Origin: Propionivibrio soli
Lineage (GTDB): Bacteria > Pseudomonadota > Gammaproteobacteria > Burkholderiales > Rhodocyclaceae
DNA length: 64,000 nucleotides
Direction of reading: 5' to 3'
Assembly (NCBI RefSeq): GCF_025770765.1
Contig: NZ_JANZKY010000015.1
Location: 1-64,000 of the forward strand
The notes under the pieces are model-generated. The model was not told where the DNA came from. It saw only the letters and a program-made list of their open reading frames with translations, and made no database searches. A program made the position numbers and the translations under genes. Positions 33,829 through 42,862 of this stretch are shown here, one piece after another; the stretch's first letter is position 1; every line of letters begins with the position of its first letter.

Positions 33829-36585
33829 TCAACTCCGTGCCGGAATGATCGCCGGCTTGCCGGCCGCCTTGAGATCCAGCCCTTTCTTGACCAACTCCGG
33901 CAGCGCCGGCACCTTGAGGATGCGCACGCCGCAGGCGTTGTAGATGGCGTTGAGAATGGCTGGGTGCGGAGCGGTCAGCGGTGCCTCACCGACGCCAGCG
34001 GCACCGTACGGGCCCTGCGGACGCGGCGTTTCCAGATACATAATTTCCATGTCATCGGGAATGTCGCGCGGGTAGGGCAGGCCGCAGTCGAGCAGGTTGG
34101 TGTGCTTCTTGAGGTCGTCGAAGTCCTCGGTCAGCGCGAGGCCGATACCTTGGGCGAGGCCACCGTAGATCTGGCCGTCGACCGTCGCGCGGTTGATGAT
34201 TGTGCCGACGTCGGCCGCCGTGGTGAACTTCACGACCGTCACCTTGCCGGTTTCCAGATCGACCTCGACTTCCGGTACGAACACCTCGTACATGTAGATC
34301 GGGAACGGATTGCCCTGGCCCGTGACCGGATCGATTTCATTGCATCCCTGAACCACCCATTTGCCGTCGTAGCGCAGCGGAATGTTCTCGGCGACCATAT
34401 CCTTGTAGGTGCGGTAGGTGCCGTCCGGTTTCTTCATGGCGTTGAGCAGCATCTCGCAGCTCAGCTTGATGGCGTTGCCGACGAAGACGTTTGAGCGGCT
34501 GCCGCCGGCTGGACCGCTGTTCGGGCAGTCGGTGGTATTCATCACCAGCTTGATCTGCTCCGGCTTGAGGTCGAGCGGCTTCAAGGTTTCATGCGCAAAC
34601 GTGAGCGTGCCGAGATCGGAGCCTTGTCCGTGATCCTGCCAGGCATCGTAGATCGTGACGCCGGTCGCCGTGAGTTCTGCCGCCGCGCCGGCACTATCCG
34701 GGCCATCCAGCCCGCAACCATAGATGCCGATCGAAATGCCGACGCCGCGTTTCTTTCCGGGGACGTTGAACGCCTTGCAACGCGCCTTGGCTTCTTCCCA
34801 TTTCGGCCGGATCAGGTTGAGCAGCTTATCGACCACGAAAACCTCGGGTACTTGGCCGGTCGGTGTCGTTGCGCCGGGCCGGTAGGCGTTCTTGTAGCGC
34901 AGTTCCAGCGGGTCCATGCCCAGCTTCTCGGCCAGCATGTCCATTGCGATTTCCGAGGACAGGAAGGCTTGCGGCGAACCGTAGGCGCGGAAGGCTGAGC
35001 CCCAGGCGTGATTGGTGCACACGGTCTTGCCCTTGCCGCGGATGTTGCGGATGTCGTACCCGGCACCAGTGAATTGCGCCTGACGCGTCGTCAGCAGGTC
35101 GCCGAATTCGGAATACGGGCCGTGGTCGATCCACCAGTCGGTTTCCATCGCCAGCAGGCGGCCCTCGGCGTCGGCGGCGAGACGTGTCTTGACGTTGCCG
35201 GGGGAACGTTTGCCGGTGTAGGTGATGTTCTGGTACTGCGTATAGACCAGCGAGACTGGGCGTTGCACGGCGAGGCAAGCCGCGCCGAGGATAGCCTCGA
35301 TCGTCGGGCTGAACTTGTAGCCGAAAGTGCCGCCGGTGGCGTTCTGTACCAGGCGCAGCTTCTCGGGCGGTACGCCGAGGCCGGGGCAGATCATCGCGTG
35401 GTGCAGGTGCAGACCGATCGACTTCGACTGGATCGTCAGTACGCCGTCATCGTCGATGTAGGCACAACCGCAGTCCGGTTCCAAATGCAGGTGCGGCTGG
35501 CGGCTGCACAGCGTTTCGGCTTCGACGACGGCAGCGGCTTTGGCCATGATCGGTGCGGTGTCCTCGCCCTTGATCACGCCCTGTTCGTAGTAAACGTTCG
35601 GCACGCCCGGGTGAATCTCGATAGCGTCCGGTTCCTGGGCGGCCCAGCCGTCCATGTACGCCGGCAGGATTTCCACGTCGACCTTCACCTTTTCGGCGGC
35701 CGCGCGGGCCTGCTCGACGGTTTCGGCGGCCACGACGGCGATTGCGTCGCCGAACTGGAAGATCTTGTCCTTGCACAGGATCGGGCGATCCCAGCCGTCG
35801 CCCTTGTTGGTCGGGAAGGTGATCAGCCCGGTGATCGCGTTCTTGCCCTTGATGTCCTTCCAGGTGATGACTTTGATCACGCCGGGCATCTTTTCGGCTT
35901 CAGAGGAATCGATCCCTTTGATGTTGGCGTGCGACACCTTGGCCTGTACGAGCGCCAGGTGCAGCGTGTCGGGCGGCATGTGTTGGACGACGTCGGCGCC
36001 GAAATCCCAGGTGCCGGTGACTTTGGCGAGCGCCGATGGACGGTGATACTTGGAACCCAGGATCGAACCGTTGTCGGGAATCTTCTGCGCGAATTCCTCG
36101 GGGGTCTTCTCGCCGCGCATGATCGCCGCCGCATCCATCACCGCATCGGTGAGGGGCTTGTAGCCTGTGCACCTGCAGGCATTGCGGTTGCGGTTGAACC
36201 AGGTGCGCACTTCTTCGCGCGTCGGACTCGTGTTCTTGTCGAGCAGCGATTTGGCCGACATGATGAAACCGGGCGTGCATACGCCGCACTGAGCGCCGCC
36301 GTGATGCATCCAGGTCACTTGCAGCGGATGCAATTTTTCGGGAGTCCCGATGCCTTCGATGGTGACGATTTTCTCGCCATTGCCATATTTGGACACGGGA
36401 ACCATGCACGCCTTGATCGGCTTGTCGTCGATCAACACCGTACAGGTGCCGCACTGGCCGTTGTCGCAGCAGACCTTGCATCCGGTCATGAGCAACTGGT
36501 CGCGCAACACGTCGGCGAGCTTCTTGGCTGGATCGACGATCAGCGGGCGATCCACGCCGTTTACATTGATGATGATTCTTTTCAC
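33829..36585 (-). CDS. mop: Mop-type molybdenum aldehyde oxidoreductase (xanthine oxidase family)
   Basis: A 918-residue single-chain enzyme, like the 907-residue aldehyde oxidoreductase of Desulfovibrio gigas. The plant-type [2Fe-2S] site has Cys 40, 45, 48 and 60 and the second [2Fe-2S] site Cys 100, 103, 137 and 139, the numbering of the D. gigas enzyme. The molybdenum domain keeps the active-site Glu in GAAGVGEAPL (Glu 867). There is no FAD domain, so electrons leave to a ferredoxin or flavodoxin. It oxidises aldehydes to acids with water. GTG start at 36585 with GGAGGAAGTC upstream. Gene order (ferredoxin, XdhC, mop, DVU_1558-type) supports a dedicated ferredoxin. Confidence 0.95.
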   Translation of the reverse strand: MKRIIINVNGVDRPLIVDPAKKLADVLRDQLLMTGCKVCCDNGQCGTCTVLIDDKPIKACMVPVSKYGNGEKIVTIEGIGTPEKLHPLQVTWMHHGGAQCGVCTPGFIMSAKSLLDKNTSPTREEVRTWFNRNRNACRCTGYKPLTDAVMDAAAIMRGEKTPEEFAQKIPDNGSILGSKYHRPSALAKVTGTWDFGADVVQHMPPDTLHLALVQAKVSHANIKGIDSSEAEKMPGVIKVITWKDIKGKNAITGLITFPTNKGDGWDRPILCKDKIFQFGDAIAVVAAETVEQARAAAEKVKVDVEILPAYMDGWAAQEPDAIEIHPGVPNVYYEQGVIKGEDTAPIMAKAAAVVEAETLCSRQPHLHLEPDCGCAYIDDDGVLTIQSKSIGLHLHHAMICPGLGVPPEKLRLVQNATGGTFGYKFSPTIEAILGAACLAVQRPVSLVYTQYQNITYTGKRSPGNVKTRLAADAEGRLLAMETDWWIDHGPYSEFGDLLTTRQAQFTGAGYDIRNIRGKGKTVCTNHAWGSAFRAYGSPQAFLSSEIAMDMLAEKLGMDPLELRYKNAYRPGATTPTGQVPEVFVVDKLLNLIRPKWEEAKARCKAFNVPGKKRGVGISIGIYGCGLDGPDSAGAAAELTATGVTIYDAWQDHGQGSDLGTLTFAHETLKPLDLKPEQIKLVMNTTDCPNSGPAGGSRSNVFVGNAIKLSCEMLLNAMKKPDGTYRTYKDMVAENIPLRYDGKWVVQGCNEIDPVTGQGNPFPIYMYEVFVPEVEVDLETGKVTVVKFTTAADVGTIINRATVDGQIYGGLAQGIGLALTEDFDDLKKHTNLLDCGLPYPRDIPDDMEIMYLETPRPQGPYGAAGVGEAPLTAPHPAILNAIYNACGVRILKVPALPELVKKGLDLKAAGKPAIIPARS

Positions 36586-36775
36586 GACTTCCTCCTTGGT
36601 TGTTCTGTTCGATTGAAAACGCGTGAAAAATCCGGCGACCGAGTTCCTTCGCCCGCTTTACTCAAATGTGGCAACAAAGTGCAGCCAGCTTTTTCAGCGC
36701 CGCGCAGGACACGGCAATGACTCCGCGTGAAGCTATGGCAACAAGGAACAAGGCTGGGCGCATTTCGCTACCGAC

Positions 36776-37612
36776 CTAAGCGCTCTTCTGCTCCAACACT
36801 TCTTCTTTCTCGGGGCGCAAGCCGCGATGCGTCAGGGCGGCATCGCAACGGCGGCGGCTGGCGATCAACTCGGCGACGATCGACACCGCTATTTCCTCGG
36901 GATTGTCGGCGCCGATATCCAATCCGATCGGCGCGTGCACACGAGTGAACGCGTCGGGCGGAACGCCTTCCTTTTGCAGCTCCTTGAAGATTCCCGTCAC
37001 CTTGCGGCGCGATCCCATCATGCCGATGTAGCGTGCGGACGTTCCAAGCGCCCAGCGCAGTACCCGCATGTCGCTCAGGTGGCCAGGGGTCAGCGAGACG
37101 ATGTACGACGTCGATGTCGGCGCCAACTGCATCACGGCCACGTCGAAATCGGCGACGATGATCCACTTCGCTTCAGGGAAGCGTTCCCGGTTGGCAAACG
37201 CCTCGCGCTCGTCGATGACCACGACGTCGAACCCGGCGGCCAGGGCCACACGATAGGTGGCGAGCCCGCAATGGCCGGCACCGAACATGTAGAGGGTCGG
37301 CGCCGGCACGATGGGTTCCACGAAGACATCGAGACTTCCGCCGCACACCATACCGGCGTCCACGCCCGGGCGCTGCGTGAGGTTGAAACTGACCGTCTGC
37401 GGTTTTTCCCGCTCGATCACCTCGCGGGCGATCTGGATGACTTCCAGCTCCCCGGCACCACCGCCGATCGTACCCACGATGCTGCCATCGTCGCGCACCA
37501 GCATCTTCGCCGAGGACGACGCCGGGATCGAGCCGACCGTATTGATGATAGACGCCAGGGCGCAACTTCGTCCCTGTTGCCGCATCAAGATGATTTCTTC
37601 ATACACGTCCAC
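36776..37612 (-). CDS. xdhC: XdhC/CoxI family molybdenum cofactor chaperone
   Basis: A 278-residue XdhC-type protein. An N-terminal domain (YEEIILMRQQGRSCALASII, VGTIGGGAGE) is followed by a Rossmann domain (LYMFGAGHCGLATYRVAL, VVVIDERE). GTG start at 37612 with GGGAGG upstream. XdhC proteins bind the cofactor, help its sulfuration and deliver it to xanthine-oxidase-family apoenzymes. It lies directly before mop in the operon, the expected client. Confidence 0.92.
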   Translation of the reverse strand: MDVYEEIILMRQQGRSCALASIINTVGSIPASSSAKMLVRDDGSIVGTIGGGAGELEVIQIAREVIEREKPQTVSFNLTQRPGVDAGMVCGGSLDVFVEPIVPAPTLYMFGAGHCGLATYRVALAAGFDVVVIDEREAFANRERFPEAKWIIVADFDVAVMQLAPTSTSYIVSLTPGHLSDMRVLRWALGTSARYIGMMGSRRKVTGIFKELQKEGVPPDAFTRVHAPIGLDIGADNPEEIAVSIVAELIASRRRCDAALTHRGLRPEKEEVLEQKSA

Positions 37613-37642
37613 GGCATTTCCTCCCGTGAATGAATGGGCTTT

Positions 37643-37834
37643 TCAGGCGGGAACGCAGGCGTCGGTATTGCAGAGCTGCGCGCACATCGGGCTGTCGTAA
37701 CTGCCCTGGCACTCCTGGCATTTATTCGGGTCGATGGTGAACAGTTTCTCGACGTGGCTGATCGCCCGGTTTGGGCACTCGGATTCACATGCGCCGCAGG
37801 CGTTGCAGAGTTCTGGGATGATTTTGTAAGCCAT
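37643..37834 (-). CDS. 2[4Fe-4S] ferredoxin (copy 1, Mop operon)
   Basis: A 63-residue ferredoxin. The first cluster motif is CNACGACESECP and the second, expanded motif is CQECQGSYDSPMCAQLC, typical of the Alvin-type/YfhL group. It differs from the ferredoxin at 43940-44131 at only two positions (I/V at 6 and S/T near 47). CAGGAG precedes ATG at 37834. As first gene of the xdhC-mop operon it is the likely acceptor for Mop electrons, and donor to or acceptor from the group 4 hydrogenase. Confidence 0.93.
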   Translation of the reverse strand: MAYKIIPELCNACGACESECPNRAISHVEKLFTIDPNKCQECQGSYDSPMCAQLCNTDACVPA

Positions 37835-37996
37835 GGTGTTCTCCTGTTTTCCGGTTGAGTTCCCCACGGGCCGCGCTCCTGAAATCACTAATCAGGCGAG
37901 GCGGGCCGAGGGCAGACACACGGCTTGGAGACGCGTACTCACTCGACGAGGCCTGAAAATCTTGATTACCGATTTCTGCTGCTCGTGTGACGACGG

Positions 37997-38126
37997 AGTA
38001 TTCGCGCGGGATAGACGAGGAACAAGAGAAAGTGGCGAAACAGCGTTTTTATGCTGTCACGTTTCGTGACACCGCCCCTTTTTAAGGGCGGAAAGGAGTA
38101 CGCGCGAGGTGTCCCGTTTTGGGACA
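37997..38126 (-). promoter_or_regulatory. Two regulon palindromes and a sigma70-type promoter for the ferredoxin-xdhC-mop operon
   Basis: On the minus strand, -35 TTGTTC (38025-38020) and -10 AATACT (38002-37997) are separated by 17 bp. Upstream lie a near-perfect operator TGTCACGTTTCGTGACA (38055-38071, centre 61 bp from the -10) and a second one TGTCCCGTTTTGGGACA (38110-38126, 55 bp further). The same -10 and spacing occur at the tungsten-AOR promoter. The transcript would begin near 37990, with a leader of about 155 bases. Confidence 0.7.
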
Positions 38127-38127
38127 G

Positions 38128-38538
38128 TTAGCCCTTCGATGGCGATGTTCTGATCAAACGCGCGTTGCGGAAGCTCCCCGGGGCATGCGAGAAGACCGCC
38201 GACCAGGCGACGACAATCCAGAACAGCGGCTCACGCAGTGACGGCACGACGAGCATTCCGACGAGCAGCGCCAGCTTGAACAACATGCTTACCCCGACGC
38301 CCTCGACGAGGTGAGCCGGGTGGAGCCGGAGGTCGATGGCCCAGAGAAGCACGCCCGAAGCCAGCACAAGAAGGCCGACATATTCTTGCAAGGGGACGTT
38401 GGTTGCACCGAGCAGCAGGGCGCCGAACGCCACGACCGCGAGCAGGTGGAGACTACGCGCGAGAACGGACGACCAGCGCCAGCCGTTGGACACTCCGCCC
38501 GCGCTCTGGAACGGGTTGCCGGCCGCTGACGCCATCAC
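38128..38538 (-). CDS. Small membrane protein of unknown function
   Basis: A 136-residue protein with about four hydrophobic helices (LHLLAVVAFGALLLGA, YVGLLVLASGVLLWAI, VSMLFKLALLVGMLVV, EPLFWIVVAWSAVFS). I do not recognise the family. Its ATG overlaps the end of the second moeA, so the two are cotranscribed. The gene ends right at the distal palindrome of the mop promoter. It may be a transporter accessory or a regulator in the membrane. Confidence 0.65.
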   Translation of the reverse strand: MMASAAGNPFQSAGGVSNGWRWSSVLARSLHLLAVVAFGALLLGATNVPLQEYVGLLVLASGVLLWAIDLRLHPAHLVEGVGVSMLFKLALLVGMLVVPSLREPLFWIVVAWSAVFSHAPGSFRNARLIRTSPSKG

Positions 38539-39767
38539 ATGATGCCTTCGAAGGGTTGTACCTCGACGAAGTCGCCGGACTTTACGTCCTTCCCGCTTTC
38601 CGGAAGCACGATGAAGCAGTTGGCGTTCGACATCGAACTGAGGATGCCCGAACCCTGATTACCGGCGAGCCGGACTTTCCACTCGCCGTTTTCCGTAAAG
38701 AGTATGCCGCGAGGAAACTCCCGCCGCCGCGGCGATTTGTCGATATCCGAGACGCACGCCACCCTGAACAGCGGCTGCTCCGGCAACGGATCGCATCCCA
38801 TCAAGCGCAGAAGCGCGTCGACGACGATCTGGTAGAACGTGACCATGACCGCGACCGGGTTCCCGGGCAAGCCGAATAGCCAGGCGTTGCCAATGCGTCC
38901 GGAAGCCATCGGCCGACCCGGCTTGATGTCGAGTTTCCAGAAACGCACATCGCCCAGACGCGCCATGAGTTCTCGCACGTAGTCGGCTTCCCCGACGGAG
39001 ACGCCGCCGCTGGTGAGGATCACGTCGGCCTGCAGGGAGGCGTCCCTCAGCGCCGATTCGAGGGCCTGCGGGTCGTCGCGCACGACGCCCATGTCGATCA
39101 ACTCAACACCCAGGCGCGTCAGCATGCCGAAGATCGTGTAGCGGTTGCTGTCATAGACCTCGCCGGGGCCGAGTGGGCGATTGAGCGAGGCGATCTCGTC
39201 GCCGGTCGAAAAGAAAGCTACTCGCAAGCGTCGGCGCACGGCCACCTCTCCGATGCCGAGCGAGGCAATCAAACCGAGCTGGCTCGGGCCGAGCCGCTGG
39301 CCAGCCTTCAATGCGGGCTTTCCGCAAGCCAGGTCCTCGCCGGCTCGCCGGACGTTCTGGCCCGCCTGCTGTCCGGGTGGCACAAGGACCGAACCGCCGT
39401 CGTCCGCTAGGCGTACGCGTTCCTGAACGACCACGGTGTCCGCTCCATGCGGGAGAACCGCACCGGTCATGATGCGAACCGCCTGCGTTGCACCGACCGT
39501 GCCGGAGAAGGGGTTGCCAGCTAATGCCCGGCCCACCACGGTCAACCGCACCTCCTGATCTGCCGACAGATCGGCGGCGCGAACGGCGTAGCCGTCCATT
39601 GCCGAGTTGGTATGCGCCGGCACGTCAAACGGGGCGATGATGTCGCGATAGAGAACCCGGTCGAGGGCGCGCCTGATCGGCATCACCTCCCAGCCGGAAA
39701 CGGGGGCGAGGTGTTCGCAGAGCAGGCGGCGAGCTTCCGCCACGGTGAGCGAGTTTGGATTGGTCAT
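38535..39767 (-). CDS. moeA: Molybdopterin molybdenumtransferase MoeA (copy 2, possibly tungsten-specific)
   Basis: A 410-residue MoeA, clearly diverged from the copy at 22083. Hallmarks NSAMDGYAVRA, RIMTGAVLPHGADTVVVQE, FFSTGDEI, TSGGVSVGE and GLPGNPVAVMV are present. ATG at 39767 is used; an upstream in-frame start at 39800 is less likely. In organisms that use both metals, one MoeA is thought to insert tungsten and the other molybdenum. Having one in each Moco-related operon here fits the presence of a molybdenum Mop enzyme and a tungsten AOR. Which copy serves which metal is not visible. Confidence 0.92.
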   Translation of the reverse strand: MTNPNSLTVAEARRLLCEHLAPVSGWEVMPIRRALDRVLYRDIIAPFDVPAHTNSAMDGYAVRAADLSADQEVRLTVVGRALAGNPFSGTVGATQAVRIMTGAVLPHGADTVVVQERVRLADDGGSVLVPPGQQAGQNVRRAGEDLACGKPALKAGQRLGPSQLGLIASLGIGEVAVRRRLRVAFFSTGDEIASLNRPLGPGEVYDSNRYTIFGMLTRLGVELIDMGVVRDDPQALESALRDASLQADVILTSGGVSVGEADYVRELMARLGDVRFWKLDIKPGRPMASGRIGNAWLFGLPGNPVAVMVTFYQIVVDALLRLMGCDPLPEQPLFRVACVSDIDKSPRRREFPRGILFTENGEWKVRLAGNQGSGILSSMSNANCFIVLPESGKDVKSGDFVEVQPFEGIM

Positions 39768-39841
39768 ATCGATTTCGCCGTCAATGAGTTGAAGACTCAA
39801 CAGCGCTGCAGCGCGGGGCAGGGCGCTTTGTCAGTAAAACG

Positions 39842-39968
39842 ATTATTGCAGGCGGAACCGCCTACGGATAGATCCGGAGACCGCGTTTACCGCAAGTGTC
39901 GCAAAACGTGACACTTTGATGGACAGACGTGGCTGGCGACTTGAATGCACCGTCATCCGTCGGATACC
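39842..39968. promoter_or_regulatory. Regulon palindrome in a divergent promoter (moeA copy 2 / nickel-cobalt ECF operon)
   Basis: TGTCGCAAAACGTGACA (39897-39913, centre 39905) stands between two divergent operons. To the left on the minus strand a -10 AATAAT lies at 39847-39842, 58 bp from the centre. To the right a -35 TTGAAT (39941-39946) and -10 GATACC (39963-39968) also begin 58 bp from the centre. The symmetry suggests that one bound activator serves both directions. Confidence 0.6.
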
Positions 39969-40031
39969 TTCCGTCAGGGAACGCAAAACAAGAGCAACGA
40001 CCATGAGCGAAGTGCTGCGGAGAGCCTTTTC

Positions 40032-41108
40032 ATGCATATTCCTGACGGTTACCTGAGCCCGATCACCTGTGTCGCAACCTATGCGGCAGTCATGCCATTC
40101 TGGGTTGTCGCGCTCCGGCGTCTGAAGCGCGTCTTGCATACGCGCATGGTGCCCCTGCTGGCCGTTTTTTCGGCGTTCAGCTTCGTCGTCATGATGTTCA
40201 ACCTGCCATTGCCCGGTGGAACGAGCGGGCACGCCGTCGGAGTGGCGATCGCATCGATCGTCCTCGGCAAATGGGCGGCGATGGTTGCCATCTCGATTGC
40301 CCTCTTGATACAAGCGCTGTTCTTTGGCGATGGCGGAATCACGACCTTTGCCGCCAATTGTCTGAACATGGCGGTTGCCGGTTCGTTCGTCGCCTCGTGG
40401 ACGTTCGCGTCGATTGCCGGCAAAACGAGAGCTGGAGAGGCGAGGCGCCTCTTCGCGGCCGGTCTTGCAGGTTACCTGGCGCTCAACGTGTCGGCATTGC
40501 TTACGGCCGTCGAGTTCGGCATCCAGCCAATCTTCTTCCATGACGCGGCCGGGACTCCGCTGTACGCACCGTATGGGCTCTCGGTCGCGGTGCCGGCCAT
40601 GATGATCGGGCATTTGGCGGTCGCCGGCCTCGCCGAATTGGTGCTGACAGCCGGCCTGTTTGCTTATCTTCTGCGAACGCAATCGGACGCACTGACATGT
40701 GCAGCCATGGTTGAGGTATCAGCCCCGGCTTGCGGCACGAAGCCGATCGCCAGGCTTTGGTACGGGTTGGGCGCGGTGGTTGCGGCAACGCCGCTCGGCC
40801 TGCTCGCCGAGGGAACCGCTTGGGGAGAATGGAGTGTGCAGGATTTCATCGATGACGCTTCGCGCCTGGAGATACTGCGTGTGTCGGACGGTACGGCGCT
40901 CCCGGATGCCGTCCCCGCGGGTCTGCGGCGTTTGTCCGAAGCCTGGACGGCTCCGTGGGCGGATTATGCACCGTCCTTTTTGCACAACCTCTCGCTTGGT
41001 TACGTACTTTCGGCGATCGTCGGTGTCGGGTTGACCCTCACGGCGTGGTATTTGATCGCTCGCTTGCTGCGGGCCGTTACGGCAGCGCGCCCGATCGAGC
41101 GTCTGTAA
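40032..41108 (+). CDS. ECF nickel/cobalt transporter substrate-binding subunit (CbiM/NikM with NikN-like C terminus)
   Basis: A 358-residue membrane protein starting with the signature MHIPDGYLSP, whose N-terminal Met-His-Ile-Pro chelates the metal ion. About seven helices follow, and a C-terminal part (about 255-358; WADYAPSFLHNLSLGYVLSAIVGV) resembles CbiN/NikN, so it is an MN fusion. ATG at 40032 is set by the conserved N terminus. With the [NiFe] hydrogenase and hypA in the same regulon, nickel is the likely substrate. Confidence 0.88.
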   Translation: MHIPDGYLSPITCVATYAAVMPFWVVALRRLKRVLHTRMVPLLAVFSAFSFVVMMFNLPLPGGTSGHAVGVAIASIVLGKWAAMVAISIALLIQALFFGDGGITTFAANCLNMAVAGSFVASWTFASIAGKTRAGEARRLFAAGLAGYLALNVSALLTAVEFGIQPIFFHDAAGTPLYAPYGLSVAVPAMMIGHLAVAGLAELVLTAGLFAYLLRTQSDALTCAAMVEVSAPACGTKPIARLWYGLGAVVAATPLGLLAEGTAWGEWSVQDFIDDASRLEILRVSDGTALPDAVPAGLRRLSEAWTAPWADYAPSFLHNLSLGYVLSAIVGVGLTLTAWYLIARLLRAVTAARPIERL

Positions 41109-41126
41109 CCGACAAGCCGGTGTGGT

Positions 41127-41984
41127 GTGAGACCTATACAACAGTCGAATAGTTACCGCGGCGATCGCGGCGCCGTGTTTGTGGGGCGACTACTGCAGGG
41201 ATTGGCCACAGCGGCTCAATTGGCAGAGGAGGCCGAGGCGCTGAACGCGCGGCAGGGGCTGTTGCAAGGGCTCGATGCGCGCGTAAAGCTCGTCAGCATG
41301 CTGGTGCTGATCGTTGCTGGCGTGCAGACACACTCTTCGAGCGCGCTCGCCTCGCTTCTCGTCATGGCGTTCGTTCTCGCGCTGGTTTCGCGCCTATACA
41401 CGATGCCGGTTCTCCGGCGCCTATGGGTCGGCATTCTGCTCGTTGCCGCGGTGATGGCGCTTCCAGCGCTTTTCCTCGTGCCTGGAGGCATCGCCGGCCG
41501 GCTCCCGATGATCGGTTGGTCGATTACCGAGCCGGGGCTGCGCAGTGCAGCTTTTCTGTTCGGGCGAGCGGCAGCGTCGAGTACCTTCTCCATGTCGCTG
41601 CTCGCCACCACACCGTGGCCCCATGTGCTGAAGGCCATGCGCTGCCTCGGCGTTCCCGCCGTTCTCGTCGCCGTGCTCGGTATGGCGCAGCGCTATATCT
41701 TCCTGCTTTTGCAGACGGCCATGGAGCTCGTCGAAGCCCGCCGCAGTCGCATTCTGGGACCTCTGGGTGCCCCTGGCCGACGGCATATGGCAACCTCGGC
41801 GGCAGGTGCATTGTTCGAGCGGTCGTTCTTTCTGGCGTGCGAAGTCCATCTCGCGATGGTGTCCCGCGGCTACCGGGGCGACGTGCGCCTGCTTGACGAT
41901 TTCCATATGCGGCGGCGCGACTGGCTCGCGGCCTGCTTCGTGGTCGTCGTCGCGCTCATTGCCAGTATCGGGGTTGGGCGATGA
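41127..41984 (+). CDS. ECF transporter transmembrane coupling subunit (CbiQ/NikQ)
   Basis: A 285-residue membrane protein of the EcfT/CbiQ family. It has the start region LNARQGLLQGLDARVKLVSML, several helices, and the coupling motifs ARRSRILG and AMVSRGYRGD that contact the ATPase. GTG start at 41127. Its stop overlaps the ATG of the ATPase gene. It links the metal-binding subunit encoded upstream to the ATPase. Confidence 0.85.
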   Translation: MRPIQQSNSYRGDRGAVFVGRLLQGLATAAQLAEEAEALNARQGLLQGLDARVKLVSMLVLIVAGVQTHSSSALASLLVMAFVLALVSRLYTMPVLRRLWVGILLVAAVMALPALFLVPGGIAGRLPMIGWSITEPGLRSAAFLFGRAAASSTFSMSLLATTPWPHVLKAMRCLGVPAVLVAVLGMAQRYIFLLLQTAMELVEARRSRILGPLGAPGRRHMATSAAGALFERSFFLACEVHLAMVSRGYRGDVRLLDDFHMRRRDWLAACFVVVVALIASIGVGR

Positions 41985-42853
41985 ACGAGCCGGTTTTCGA
42001 ACTCACCGACGTTTCCTATGCCTACCAAAGCGTCCCGGCACTCGATGGCGTCAACCTCAGCATTCGGCGCGGCGAACGCATTGCTCTGCTCGGAGCCAAC
42101 GGCTCGGGAAAATCCACGCTGCTGCGTCTGCTCGATGGCTTGAGTTTCGCCAACGGAGGAAGCCTACGGGCGTTTGGCGAGGCGCTCGACGAAGCGTCTC
42201 TGTCCGACGAGAGAACGCACTATTCGTTTCGGCGGCGCGTGGGGTTCGTTTTCCAGAATCCCGAGGTACAGCTTTTCAACCCGACGGTTTTTGATGAACT
42301 GGCTTTCGGCCCGTTGCAACTGGGTTGGTCACGGGCTGAGATCCTGCAACGGATCGAGGAAATCGCTGAGCGCTTTTCGCTCGGCCACCTGAAGAATCGC
42401 TCGCCGCACCGCCTCTCCGGAGGCGAGAAAAAACGCGTGGCGCTCGCGTCGGTGATGATCGTCGATCCTGAAGTCCTGCTTCTTGACGAGCCCACTGCTG
42501 CACTGGACCCGGAAAGCCAAAGCGAAATGATCCGTTTCCTGGCGGCGAGCAGGAATACTGGACGTACTCTCATCATCGCAACGCACGACCTCGATGTGCT
42601 TCCCGATATTGCGGATTACGCGTACGTTCTCGACCGGGGGCGCGTGGCTGGTGCCGGTACGCCGGCGGAAATTCTCGCCAACGAAGCATTGCTGCGCCGC
42701 ACGCGCCTCATTCACGCGCATTGGCATTCCCATGCCGACGGGACGGCGCACATCCACGCGCACGGACACGGGCATGTGCATCGACATGAAGGCTCGCATG
42801 GAGACCCGGGCTCCTCCGTCTCATCGCCGCCGATGACGAACGGGGTGGGTTAG
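41981..42853 (+). CDS. ECF transporter ATPase (CbiO/NikO) with histidine-rich tail
   Basis: A 290-residue ABC ATPase. Walker A GANGSGKST, signature LSGGEKKRVALA, Walker B VLLLDEPTAALD and the switch His in ATHDLD are present. After the ATPase core (about 1-235) a tail rich in His (HAHWHSHADGTAHIHAHGHG and on to HRHEGSHG) probably stores or senses nickel. It is coupled to cbiQ by ATGA. Confidence 0.9.
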   Translation: MNEPVFELTDVSYAYQSVPALDGVNLSIRRGERIALLGANGSGKSTLLRLLDGLSFANGGSLRAFGEALDEASLSDERTHYSFRRRVGFVFQNPEVQLFNPTVFDELAFGPLQLGWSRAEILQRIEEIAERFSLGHLKNRSPHRLSGGEKKRVALASVMIVDPEVLLLDEPTAALDPESQSEMIRFLAASRNTGRTLIIATHDLDVLPDIADYAYVLDRGRVAGAGTPAEILANEALLRRTRLIHAHWHSHADGTAHIHAHGHGHVHRHEGSHGDPGSSVSSPPMTNGVG

Positions 42854-42862
42854 CATCTAGCT

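Noticed and set aside
35008-36720. 570-residue frame antisense to the mop gene
   Set aside because: Opposite a fully conserved aldehyde oxidoreductase; no family resemblance.
36586-36775. TGGCAACAAAGTGCA as a sigma54 -24/-12 promoter between xdhC and mop
   Set aside because: It is on the strand opposite to mop and the GG-GC spacing is 9 rather than 10 bases.
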